From Aedes albopictus (Eukaryota > Arthropoda > Insecta > Diptera > Culicidae), in assembly GCF_035046485.1 (NCBI RefSeq), contig NC_085137.1:443490334-443554333 (forward strand): a stretch of 64,000 nucleotides of DNA, given 5' to 3'. Of the stretch, positions 24,006 through 36,749 are shown piece after piece. The stretch's first letter is position 1, and each line of letters begins with the position of its first letter. The translations under genes and the position numbers were made by a program. The notes under the pieces were generated by a model. That model was not told the DNA's origin. It saw nothing but the letters and a program-made list of their open reading frames with translations, and made no database searches.

Positions 24006-24289
24006 GGACATAAGGCCGAAGTACATTAGGCCAGAGGAGACCGAATGATTGATGCTTAAGAAGCGCAGCCTAGTTGAAAGATTTGATAAGGATGCATGCA
24101 TATATGTATTAAAAAAAAATACAACCTATTTTTAAAAGAACGAAAAATCGCGTGTATGAGAGCTAGTAGTGTGACCACCAAAATCATATTATAAGATATA
24201 TTTCTAGATGTGCGGAATGTCACAGGCCTTTAAAATATCTTCTGGTAGTTCAAAAAAGCACTTCAGCCTAACGACCTGATATCCTGGGA

Positions 24290-24690
24290 CTCCATTGAAA
24301 TGCCCCTGAGATCCCCTGGTACCGTAAATTGGAGTGTAGTTGATCAGTGGGGTGAACCTGATCACTCAATTACTCGCGGATATCGACTTTCAAGGAAGCA
24401 ACAATTATATTTTAACCATTCGGAATCCAATGAAGTAACATTAAAATGAAATGGTAACTTCATTGGAAGTCTATATCCGTGGGTAATTGAGTGATCAGGT
24501 TCACCCCACTGATCAACTACACCCCAGTTTACGGTACCCCCTGAAACTCTCCGAAATGCCCCTGATGCTTCCCTGAGGCACTCGGATCTCCCTGGAACTC
24601 CTTGAAACTCCCTGAGGCGACCCACAGACCTCCCAGTACCCCTGAAACTACCTGGGACTCCATTGAAACGCCCTTGAAATATCCTGGTAC
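24290..24690. repeat. Class III minisatellite, split by a MITE
   Basis: Units of the cccctgaaac type flank the hairpin at 24323-24533 on both sides. From 24691 to 25140 the sequence is AT-rich with a run of 16 G near 24909-24924 and nothing else supported. Confidence 0.7.
24323..24533. mobile_element. Foldback MITE, 211 bp, GTAC flanks
   Basis: Arms of about 75 bp: cgtaaattggagtgtagttg on the left mirrors caactacaccccagtttacg on the right, and the inner part including ggtgaacctgatcactcaat is also paired. Flanks are GTAC at 24319-24322 and 24534-24537, consistent with a 4-bp TSD, although GTAC is palindromic and could be part of the inverted repeat. Confidence 0.85.
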
Positions 24691-25139
24691 TTATGCATTT
24701 ATTTAATATACATTTATATATTTAATTTTAAGTAGTGAGGCCGATGCAAATATTATTTTTCTTTTATGTCCGAGACTTAAAAAAAACTATTGAATATTTT
24801 AAAATTTTACCAACTATAGAAAAAATATTTTTAAACATTTTTTTTTTTGAAAACGCTGTCAAAGACCGCCACGTTTTTTTCGCCACTTCAATATTTTGTG
24901 ATTTTTAAAGGGGGGGGGGGGGGGATCAGCTAGGTGAAATAAAATTAATTAAAAATTTGAATGGGCCTAACTTTGAAGATGAAAAACCCATTTGAGTAAT
25001 TTCCTTTCGAAATCATTCTTAAAAATGCACATAACCTCTTAATCTTTTCCAAAATTACATTATAATAAATTATTTATAGCAAAAGGCTCTTACCCAAATG
25101 TACCATATCCGAGCTAACATCTCAACACATCTAAATAGA

Positions 25140-25620
25140 GAAAAGTGAACATCAATGAGTCTTCTGGTATTCCCTGGAACTCGCAGAAACGCCTCTGAGG
25201 CTCCCTGATACCTCTCTGAGACCCTATGGAACTCTTCTGGTGTGGAGCGGACCAGGTGTGACGGTTAGAACACTTGACTATCACGCCAAAGACCTGGAAT
25301 CGAATCGCACTCCCGACAAACTCGCTAAAACGTGAGTTTTTCCTTAGGAAGGAAAGTAAAGCGTGGGTCCCGAGGCCTAGGGCTAAAAATCTCGTTAATA
25401 CATATAAAAAAACTCTCCTGGAACCCCTTGAAGCGCCGCTGAGAGCCCCTGTAACCCCCTGAAACGCCCTGTGGCCCCCAGAGGCGACCGTGAGACTTCT
25501 TGGTACCACTTTAAACCCCTGGGAACCCCCTTGTAACGCCTCCGATATCTCATGGTACCCCTTGAAACTCCTTGGGACCCCCTGAAATGCCCCTGAAACC
25601 TTCTTTTGCTTTTCCCTTGG
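25140..25620. repeat. Class III minisatellite, split by a SINE
   Basis: Same unit type on both sides of the insertion at 25241-25410. The next 230 bp (25621-25850) are unassigned. Confidence 0.7.
25241..25410 (+). mobile_element. Short tRNA-derived SINE
   Basis: A tRNA-like head has D-arm-like gtgtgacggttagaacac, an anticodon-arm-like segment and a B-box-like ggaatcgaatcgc. A 100-bp body ends in ataaaaaa. Direct repeats aactcttctgg (25230-25240) and aactctcctgg (25411-25421) match at 10 of 11. This could be a TSD, but the host repeat itself contains similar motifs. Confidence 0.6.
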
Positions 25621-25849
25621 AAACGCCTTCTGGCTGCCTTTAAATTTTTTTATCCACAATATTGTTTTTGAATATCTTCCCGTCTTTTTATGTAGAGTAG
25701 AGCATAAAAAAGGTACGTGCATGAAAATAACCTGCATAAAAAAGGTTTTAGTGTACACAGTTTGAACGCTGTCCATTTTCTATGTAAGGTCATGGGGTAT
25801 TTTCAGATGCAATGATGATCCTTGAAGTATTTTCCTTCTGATGATATCA

Positions 25850-28800
25850 CTGGAGATTCCATCAGGGATTTCTACGAGATTATTTTTTTCTTTAATTCCT
25901 ACTTAAGTTCTCATCAGTGATTCTCAAGGTATACATACAAACATTTCTCCAAGAGTACTAATAGATACATACCCACGCGATTTCCCAGGAACTACACAAG
26001 GAGTTTTTTTCTGCGGTTTGTCCAAAGATTTCTTCAGAAATTTCTAGAAGAATTCCTTCAAGACGTCCTCCAAAGATTTCTTCAGACATTCTCTGAGAAT
26101 TCCTTTAGAAAGGCCTCCAATGGTTCCTACGGAAAATGCTCCAACGATTTCTTCAACAATTTGTTCAAGAGTTTTTCCAGGACTGTTTCCGGAGATTTCT
26201 CCAGAAATTTCCTAAATGGTTGCTTGATGAACTCCTGCCAGATTTTCTTAAGAAATTCCTCCACGAAATTTCTCAAGGATTTCTTCAGAATTTCTTCGTA
26301 GAATTCCTCCAATGATTCCTTTAGGTAAGCCCCTAAGGATGTGTTCCAATGGTTTTTCCAAAAAATCTTCCAAGCAAAAATTCTTCTAAAAATCCTCCTG
26401 GGAATCCTTGAAGTATTATTTCTAGGAATTCTTAACAAATTCTTTCATATTCTTAAAATAGGGGATTCTTCAGGGATTAATACTGGGAAACTTGCGACTT
26501 TTCCTTCAGGAATATCTACTGTAATCTCTCTAAGAATATTTTGAATATACATATTTCCATGAGTCTTTTAAAATATATCTCCAAATATTTAGTTGGCTAC
26601 AATAATTCATCAAGAAATTCCTCTTTTGAAGTTTTCAAAGAGTTTCTGCAGAATTGACTTCAAGGATTCGTTTAGAAGTTTCTCCAATTATTTTCTGAAA
26701 ACTTCTCCAAGTATTTTATTGGAAATTTCACCAAGAAGGCTTTCTGTAACTTTTTCAAGTATGCAATTCCTCAATAGATTAACTTTGGAATTCTTCGAAG
26801 AATTCTCACACTAATTCCTGCAAGAACTAATACCAGGATTCCTAAGCAATCTTAAGGGAATTCCTTAAATTCTCTCAAGAATCCCTCCAAGAACTTTTTA
26901 GAAGTATCTTAGGGTATTCTAAAAAAAAACAAATATTTATTAGGGATTCCTCCAAGGATTTCTTCTGAAACTTTCTCATGTATTCTTCCATTAATTTCTT
27001 TAAAGATTACTTCAGAAATTTCTCCAGTGGTTGATTAGGCAACTTCTCCAAGGATTTTCTTCAGGAACTCCTCCACGAATGAATGTCATCAAGGATTCCT
27101 TTAGGAACTTTATGCTGGAATTTCTTTGAATTGCTTTAGAAATTCCTCCAGAATTGTTCTCTTTCAAACATTAAAGGTTTCCTTAGTAATTTCTTTTAGT
27201 TTTTTAATGGTTCAATAGCATTGTAGGCGTAGTTCCTTCAAGTTTAACTTCAGAAACTCCTCCGAGGCTTCTGACAAGAATTCCTCTATGAATTCCTTCA
27301 GAAATTCGTTCAAGGATTGCTTCAGAAATTCCTCTCAAGAATCGTTGAATAACTCCATCAAGAATTTCTATGAAAACTCCACCAAGGAATCCTTAAGAAC
27401 TCCTTCCAAGGGTTTCTTTAAAATTATAAAATTATAACAAAGATTAATTCATGAATTCCTTTTATTGTTATCTTACAAATTTCTACAGATATTCCTCATG
27501 GTATTCCTCCAAGAAGTACTTTAGGAATTCTTAAACGGTTCAATCAGGAATTTCTTAGGCTTTCTTTCGGAAATTCCCCCAAAAAAGTATTCAACAAATT
27601 AACAGATTTTTTTTTTAAAAACTTTCAATAATTTGTTCTTGGAGGAAGACTTTCTTGAAATATTATTTAAAAGATCTTGAAAGTATAGCTTTAAAAATTC
27701 CTCCAGTGAATCCAGTAAGAATTTTTCAAATTCCTGCTTTCGGAATTTTTCCAAGGACATCTACATTTATTTATTTATTGATTTCCAAACTTTTCTCAGA
27801 AATTCGTTCAAGGGTTTCATGGAAAACTCCTCCTAAGACAAAATAGCTTTTATGTATTTCAGCCACGACACATTGATTTATTCCGGAAATCTTCCTAGGG
27901 TTGAACTAGAAATTTATTAAAATATTATTGAAGGAGTTTCTCCAAATATTCTCAAGAATTCTTTCAATAATTCCTTCAAGTTTTTCTTCAGGGACTATAA
28001 TCCCTCTAATTCCTTCCTTCCTTTCTCCAAAGGGCATTATTAGGAATTTCTTCAAAAATCTTTCAAAAAATTCTATAAAGATTGATGCGTAACTTACTTT
28101 TGGAATTTCTTTAGCAGTTATTCCAAATTTTTATTTCGAAGTTATTTTCAACAAATCTCAAAGGAAGTCCTCCAAAGATTCCTTCAATATATTCTCCAAA
28201 AAAAACTTTAGGCATTACTTATTTACTTATTTATACATTTCTTCAAATTCGAATATCTAAAAATAATGGTTCAGTTAATCGTTTGACGATTCCTTAAAAA
28301 AATATTCTAGGAATTGTTTTTAAAATTCCTCCATTGATTCCATTGGGAATTTCTGAAATTCCTGCTTCAGGAATTCCTTCAAGAACTTTATAACTATCAA
28401 CTATCTTTAGAAATTCCTTTAAGGGTTTCTTCGAAAACTACTCCGAAATTTTGTTCCACAAACTTCCTAGGGTTGCTCCAAAAATTTCACCTAAGTTCCT
28501 CTAAACATTCTTTTAAGAATTCCTCAAAGTACTGCTTCAGTAATTCCTTCAAGTATTCCTTCGAGAGATATTTCAAGCAAACCCTCTATAGTTTTCATCA
28601 TTATTTTATTCAAGATTCCTCCACGCATTACTCCGAAGACTTCTTCTGGAATTGCTCCATAAGATTTTCAGAAAGTTCCTCAAATATTGCTGCTGAACTT
28701 TCTTCCAGTATTACTTCAACACTTGTTTCAAATTTTCATTCCGGGCATATTTTCAAGGAATCTTTAGGGAAGACCAACAAGAATTCTATCAAAAATTCCT

Positions 28801-29440
28801 CCCAACATTCTTTTAACATGCTTTACAAGAAAAAAAAAATCAGGAGTTACTAACTAACTTACTTATTCCAATAGAGAAATCAAATTCAAATACCTTAAAA
28901 GATTCGTCAGTGAATCGTTTGAAGATTATTTCAAAAAAAAAAAATGTTTTGTGTATTGTTTTGAAAATTACTTCTATGATTTCATTTAAATCTTCTCAAA
29001 TTCTTGTTTCAGGAATTCGTTCAAGAACTTCTTTACCGATTTTTCCAAACTTTCCTCAGAAATTCCTTTGTGGATTTCTTCGGAAAATTTTTCAAATATT
29101 TATTTTGGAGCTCTTCTTAGGGTTGTTTCCAGAAATTCCTCCAAATATTTCTCAATGATTTTCTTTAAACATTCTTTTAATAACTCCTCCAGGGACTGCA
29201 ACAGTAATTCCTTTAGGTAGCTCTTCGGGAACTTTTTCAAGGAATCCCTCTAAAAGATTCTATTCAAGAATTTCTACACGCATTCAGACTTCTTGTGAAA
29301 TCGATCCATAAATTTTCAAGAAAATTTTATAAAGATTGCTGCAGAACTTCCATTAAGCATTAATTCGGCAATTGCTCGAAAATTTCATTCCGAAATTATT
29401 TTGAAGTAATATTTAAAAGTCCTACAAGAAGTCTATCTAG
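25850..29440 (+). repeat. Class I minisatellite, AT-rich and diverged
   Basis: Units of the ttcctccaag / ttcttcagaaat type at roughly 12-bp spacing, more AT-rich and less regular than at 16680-20365. Short T/A-rich tetranucleotide pieces (ttta) occur near 27760 and 28220. Open frames are repeat artefacts. Confidence 0.7.
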
Positions 29441-29444
29441 AATT

Positions 29445-30810
<1,366 letters not shown>

Positions 30811-31936
30811 CCCAAGTAACAATCAGCATGCCTTGAAGGTTTATTCATGTTTTATCCTGGTTTTATACGAGCATGTCAAAAAGCTAGTTGTTCTAAATTA
30901 GTTTTATGTGGTAGTTTTTTACTTTGAGCCTTTGGCGTTCCATAAAACTATCATATAACTTCTGCTATAAACATCTTCAATTAAAGACTTGCAAGTAGAC
31001 ATGAATTGGTTTTATCACTCATTATATACCATTTCAATAAAACTTGCATTTGCGGTTGTTGTCGGAGAGATGTTTTTTGTAAACAAATGCACAAAACTGT
31101 GAGGCAATGAATAAAACCAACAAAAGATTTCGTGGCCGTTACATAAACCAACAAAATGCTGTGATAAAACCGCTAGTTCTATCATGAGCTCAGTTATGAC
31201 TACCTCAGGAGGGTTAGCCCTATTGGAGGAATCATCAGGAACACAGAGTTTTATCAGAAAAATATGTCGCCTAGCCGGGATAATTCATGTAAATACAGTA
31301 AAATTATTACTCAATTTTATGATTTCACGTACAGCTTAAGAATAAATTAAACCATACAACACGTTTCCGTCATTTTATTTTGTCAGAAAAATTACATAAT
31401 GTCTTTTAAACTCCGCTGTGTTTAAAATCCTTTTTTGCACACAATTCCACCGAGTAAATTAAATGCATTTAAGTTCCAAATTATGCATAGTTTGTGTGGC
31501 GCACTTAGTTTTTGTCATTATCACAGTCACATTCACCACAAATTTTTCGTGGCATGTCTCCTGACACGTATTAAATAGGAAAACAAATCTGAATTCCATA
31601 TCTGCATCTTTCCAATTGATGGCTGGATAAACAACCAAGCATAACTTATTCTGTCGATCGAACATTAAGAGTGAAAAATAATCAAAACAATTATTTGACA
31701 AGTCAGAAGATGGTTTTATTTAGAAGATTGATAAAACTATGATACAACCCGAAATCCTTAGCCGGTTTGCATACGAAGTTCTGTAGACCCTAATAAGAAT
31801 GGGCCAACTAGCCAGAACGTTGGCTTATTGAGGCATACAAGAACTCGAGAGCATTTTTAAGTCGGCATCAATGGTTTTATGTTTAGGATTTTTGAATCGC
31901 TAAAAAACTTTGATAAAATTAAAATTGTTACTTGGG
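30811..31936. mobile_element. TIR element splitting the microsatellite, 1.13 kb
   Basis: The left end cccaagtaacaat and right end attgttacttggg are perfect 13-bp inverted repeats. Flanking AA on each side is compatible with a 2-bp TSD, though the microsatellite makes this ambiguous. The interior has many gttttat motifs and no recognised ORF. Microsatellite variants continue on the far side, so the insertion is younger than the array. Confidence 0.8.
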
Positions 31937-31945
31937 AAGTAAGTG

Positions 31946-31984
<39 letters not shown>

Positions 31985-31999
31985 AAGTAAGTAAGTAAG

Positions 32000-32034
<35 letters not shown>

Positions 32035-32238
32035 GAGTGAGTGAGTGAGTAAGTAAGTAAGTAAGTAAGTAAGTGAGTAAGTAAGTAAGTACGTAATTAA
32101 GTAAGTAAGTAAGTAAGTAAGTAGGTAAGTAGGTAAGTAAGTAAGTAAGTAAGTAAGTAAGAAAGTAAGTAAGTAAGTTGATAAGTAAGTAAGTGAGTAA
32201 GTAAGTAAGTAAATAAGGAAGCTAGTAAGTAAGTAAGT

Positions 32239-32305
<67 letters not shown>

Positions 32306-32337
32306 CAGTAAGTAAGTAAGTAAGTAAGTAAGTAAGG
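31937..32337. repeat. (GTAA)n microsatellite, right part
   Basis: A further 0.4 kb of the same repeat, with the marker variants acgtaa at 32091, taggtaagtagg at 32122 and ttga at 32178 in the same order as in the left part. Confidence 0.95.
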
Positions 32338-32346
32338 AAATAAAAT

Positions 32347-32941
32347 AATTATAGAAGGGGATACCTTCAAGGTAGTGGAGTCATCTACCTTGGATACTTA
32401 CAGATCGCTAACAATAATATCAGTGTAGAAACTCTCAAGAAAACTGTGGCCAAAAAAGATTCACCCCTCACCAAGTGCACTTTGTATGAAACGCTGAAGA
32501 CTGGTGGTCCTCTACGGATATGAGACATGGACCATGCTCGAGTACATACAACCTTCAAGTACTCGAAGTTTTCGTGCGACGCGTACTAAAGACGATATTC
32601 GGCGGTGTGCAGGAGAATGGTGTGTGACGGAGAAGGATTAACCACAAGCTCGCTGTACTTTACGGCGAACCCAGCATCCAGAAGGTGGCCAATGCCAGAA
32701 GGATACGGTGGGCAGGGCATATTGCAAGAATACCGGGACACAATTCTGCAAAGCTAGTGTTTGCTATTGATCCGGTTTGCACAAGAAGGCGTCGGGCGCG
32801 ATGGGCGGAGCAGATGGAGCGTGATTTGGCAAGCATCCAGCTTGACCGATGATGAAGTGCGACAGCGACAACCGATAATGAGTTATCCTAATTACGATGT
32901 AGAGCAAATAAATTCAAGGAATATTTCCAACGTAACCATTT
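32347..32941 (+). pseudogene. Family 1 LINE 3' fragment
   Basis: It starts within the segment after RT motif C (cognate of GDTFEVVEEFVY) and runs to the 3' end, matching 2570-3190. Recognisable pieces include the lysine-rich KKIHP-like segment, YGYETWTM, the GGVQENGV-like segment and the RARWAEQME-like segment, but frameshifts and stops are frequent. It abuts the microsatellite directly. No TSD is seen. Confidence 0.85.
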
Positions 32942-33408
32942 GGTGCTAACAAACCCCTGTTCTCGACAGTAATCGCGCTTTATAAAACCACAACAACACA
33001 AGCTTGCTAACAGCAGTTGTAACCAAAGTGTAAGCCCCGATATATGCGAGTAAACAATTGAGTCACACAAACAGCAACCCAGCCCCAGTCATCGCCACCA
33101 CGTTGTCGAACGCCTCCGCTCACGGTTCTATTCAAATTCAACGAGCTACAAGCCACGTAACCGAATCTCCAGCCAGCAGCTTCGAGTAAACCCAAACACA
33201 ACACCACACGCCGTCGTCGTCGCCGTCGTCGTTGCAATGAGACACACTTTTTCAGTCCCGTTCTCACAGAGTACTCCGAGAGTTGCATCTGAAAAAGGCA
33301 TCAGCTCTTACATGACCGATCGCGCGGCGGTTGACTGTTGCACGTTCTTACCGCGTCGCAGCGCGCACGAGGAATCGGAACGAGGGGGTTGACTGGAGCC
33401 GGGTGCGT
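32942..33408. other. Non-repetitive DNA, no supported gene
   Basis: It is CA- and CG-rich with a cgtcgtcg run near 33211 and contains no recognised coding region. Confidence 0.3.
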
Positions 33409-33410
33409 TA

Positions 33411-34004
33411 GGGTAAACAGGTATAATATGCCCCCCCTAAGCAGAAATGGCAATATATCTGAAACTGGCGCCTTATTCCATCTACTGTTCACTGCAAATC
33501 GTTGTTACTAAAGTTAGTGAAGTGTTGCATGCGAACTTTGCCTTTGGAAAGGTGGCTATCGAAGCTTTGAAACGTTTTTCGAAAACGTTCCAAAATTTGC
33601 CTTTTCAAAACAAACGGGGCAATACGCCCCATCAAAAGAAAAACGTCCAGTCTCGTGATAAAACTGTCCCAGGGGATAATTCCACCACATGCTTATCCTA
33701 GGAGGGTCTTTCAACCAGTGTTTAACTGCATAAAAGTTGCAAAGTAACGCAAGCGAACAGAACTAGCTTCGTTTACAATGAAGTCAGCTCACAAGAGGCA
33801 AAATATTACGCCAAAAGCGTCGATTTCAGACTTTTTGATATTTTTATTGCTTTTCTGTACCAATCCACTAACGGACCAGCTTGTTGGCAATAATTCTTCA
33901 ATATTTGAGATTTCTAATCGATCACGCATGCGAAAAGCGCTTGAATCGCTAGAAAATGAAGAGGGGCGTTTTGCCCCGGTGGGGCGCATTATACCCTTTT
34001 ACCC
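33411..34004. mobile_element. TA-flanked TIR element, 594 bp
   Basis: Ends gggtaaacaggtataatatg and, reading inward from the right, gggtaaaagggtataatgcg are inverted repeats. TA dinucleotides at 33409-33410 and 34005-34006 fit a Tc1/mariner-type TSD. It carries two open frames of about 80 codons (33447-33701 and 33778-34020, plus strand). The first is lysine-rich, and neither is recognised. They could be relics of an autonomous parent. Confidence 0.8.
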
Positions 34005-34006
34005 TA

Positions 34007-34862
34007 CATCATGCTTCTAGCCGTTGCTGTTGCTGGAATAGCCGTTGATTGCTGCCACCAGTACACTATGCAATGTGGCATTTTGCGGTTCCCAAAATAG
34101 TCGGTTGGGGCGGCGGCAGTGGGTAGCCCCTGCAACAGAGAATTATCGAGTGGCCGAGTGAGAACGCCGAGAGTTGCACCTAGTTACCTTTGACGACGCA
34201 ACGACATGACGACGCGCACTCTGGAGTAAAAAACATTGAATAATCACGTTACGTGACTGAACGATTTTGCACTCGAACTACGACGACGGGACAAACGATT
34301 ACGACTTGTGGTGATTTAAAACCGGGAACACCAACGGGCACGATCTGAATGCATTGCAATTGGGGTTTGAAATCGAGTGATACACAGATTGCATAAGGAC
34401 AGGTGGAGGTGGAGCATACCTACATAGATGCTGTTTATGTCTGTTGATTGGCTTAGGGTGATTTTTAAAGATTAGAGTGTTATAATCGAAGGATTACAAC
34501 ATCATGCGAGGAACTGTTTTCACCCTTCTTACACCCATAAATATCGCTTAAAAACCGGATTTCGTTCCGAGGCCCAGAGGGCCGAGTCCCATATACCAAT
34601 CAACTCAGCATGTTGAATTGAGCAAATGTCTGTATATGTGTGTGTGTGTGTGTCTGTTTTTTTATTCTAGAAATCCAAAAATCTTTTAGAGACTATCCTA
34701 TCCTAGCTCACCTCCACCTTAAATTCCCCTCCGGTACCACCATGCAGTATTTATTCGGAGGAGAGGCGTTATATGCCTTGTGCTCTATCACCAATGTGTT
34801 ATTCTATATCTTCCAGAGCCCTCGTGTTAATATTTTACTATTTTTTTTTACATTTTCGCCAT
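34007..34862. other. Unassigned DNA with a TG microsatellite
   Basis: A short segment around 34570-34630 (cgaggcccagagggccgagt) looks like a dispersed repeat end and leads into a (TG) run at 34638-34652. The remainder shows nothing I can name. Confidence 0.35.
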
Positions 34863-36545
34863 TCAGCGACCAACGCTCGCCTTATTGAGCCTTTCGACTC
34901 TTGTTAGTATATCTTGTGCTTGGGTCATCCGGTGCGCACATTCGTCCAGAAGCGGTGATGACATCGGTTTGCTGTCGCCTCTATGACCCAAACTAACAGT
35001 CCTCCACGAGCTCGCTACTCGAATAGTCCCCGGCGGTTGACCCATGACTCCGATGAAGACTTCCCCGGCGATGGAAGCCCTTCCGAACTGATCTCTCCGG
35101 GTCGGCGTCGACATTCTTGGTCTAGCCCCCGGTGGTGGACCTAGCCTACTCCGACGTAGAAGATCTCCGGTGACGGAAGTTCTCCCAAAACCGTTAATTC
35201 AACGTCAACCAGTCTGGTGCCGAGGTTGACCCATCAATACCGGTTGGAGATTGACTTCCGGTTTACTGGCGACCCGACCACCACAAACCAGTACTATGTC
35301 ACGATCTACTCAGTATTCCCAGACAACCAGTACTCGTATAAGATGTTGCATAAGATGATAAAGTGGAGGCCATATGCGTGCATGCCTCCATTTAGGCGCA
35401 TGTAAAATGTACGCATATCGCCTCCACTTTAACATCCTATGCACCATTTTATACGATGACTGGTTGACTGGGTTGTCCCCGACGGTGAATCAACCCTACT
35501 CTGGTCACGGTCCGAGACCCTCTTGTCTTCACGCATCTCGGACAGTATTCGCGTTACTGCCCGGTCGACAGCATTCCATTTGTCTTCTTCGCGGCACATT
35601 TCGTGGATGGCATTGTCAGCCGTCATTCCAGGCATATCCCTAAGCGCTTCGTCGAATTTGGGACATTCGAATCGAAGACGACGTTCTCCAGTGTCTCTTC
35701 TACGTTGCCGAACTCTGGACAGAGAGGCGAAGGTGCGTGACCAAACCGATGTTCACTTCTCCATGTTTCCTATTCACCCAATCAGATACATTCGGGATGA
35801 GCCGGTGGGTTCACCTCCCTTTCTCCGCATTATTCCGCACTCTTGCTGCCACTTAGCCAACGAGTCCGCTCTGATAGGCTTACAAACGTTTGCAATACCT
35901 CTTCTCTGATAGCACTCCACATCCTCGGCCAGGGTGATGTTAATGGGGATCATCCCAACGATAATGCAGACTGCTTCCGACGATATCGTCCTGCAAGTAC
36001 TGACCACACGAATGGCCATGAGCTAAAACGTGCTCAACAGCTTCGTTCGATTACGTTTCAGTTTCAATGCTGCAGCCCACGCTGGGACGCCATACCTCAG
36101 TATCGAAGAGGCTGCAGTCGTCTCTTACTACTACTCGGTCCACCGATGTTCGGCATAACCCTCGATACAGCATTCATCACTTTCAGTTGTAATTCAATCG
36201 GTCGTCCAACATCACCGAAGGTGTTTTAACTCACGCTTTTACAGGATATTGTATCCGCCGACACTAATTTCGGCCCACTGAACTACTTTACAGTTGCTGA
36301 CCCACAACACCTCTGTCTTATGTCGAGCCAACTGCAACTTCACTTCACTCATCCACGCCTCGATGGGACGCGATCGTCTCCCGCCGTCAGCATCTCTACT
36401 TCTTCCAGGGCCTCCTCGGTTATAGAAAGGGCGACGTCATCCGCGAAACCGACGATCTCGACTACCTCGGGTAGTTCGAGTCTTAACACTCCGTGACACA
36501 CCCGCCGTGACTCTAACCGACTTCTGACCCTCGTTCAATACATGG
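34863..36545 (-). pseudogene. R1/LOA-like non-LTR retrotransposon, 3' part, degenerate
   Basis: Reading on the minus strand from 36545, RT motif C appears as GFADDVALSI (near 36445), followed by a KLQLARHKTEVL-like stretch. A thumb-type region contains MRYGVPAWAAALKRN-like and ISSEAVCIIVGMIPI segments (about 35774-36100). The C-terminal segment with MCREEDKWNAVDRAVTRIL lies at 35429-35635. A proline- and arginine-rich tail continues to 34863. Frames are broken many times. A 155-bp TIR element (35318-35472) interrupts the tail. The RT type differs clearly from the RTE-like copies elsewhere in the window. The clade is assigned from the FADDVAL context and the C-terminal segments, and Jockey-group alternatives remain possible. 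Confidence 0.75.
35318..35472. mobile_element. Foldback MITE, 155 bp, CCCA ends
   Basis: The left arm cccagacaaccagtactcgt mirrors the right arm ending actggttgactggg, and inner segments around aaagtggaggc are also paired. TT on both sides fits a 2-bp TSD. It is inserted in the tail of the R1-like LINE. Confidence 0.8.
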
Positions 36546-36749
36546 CCTGCTTACCTAATTTCACCTTCTATAAAATTTTCACACTTGTTCGCTACCTAGC
36601 GAATATTTTCATATCTATCATTTCATTATCCACTTTGATCTCTACTCCCTTATACTATGAGTAAAAAAAGACCGATATAGTCATAAATTCGTCAAGTTAT
36701 TAATAGAATACGGTCGATAAATCAGAATATGATATAAAAAATATTCCCA

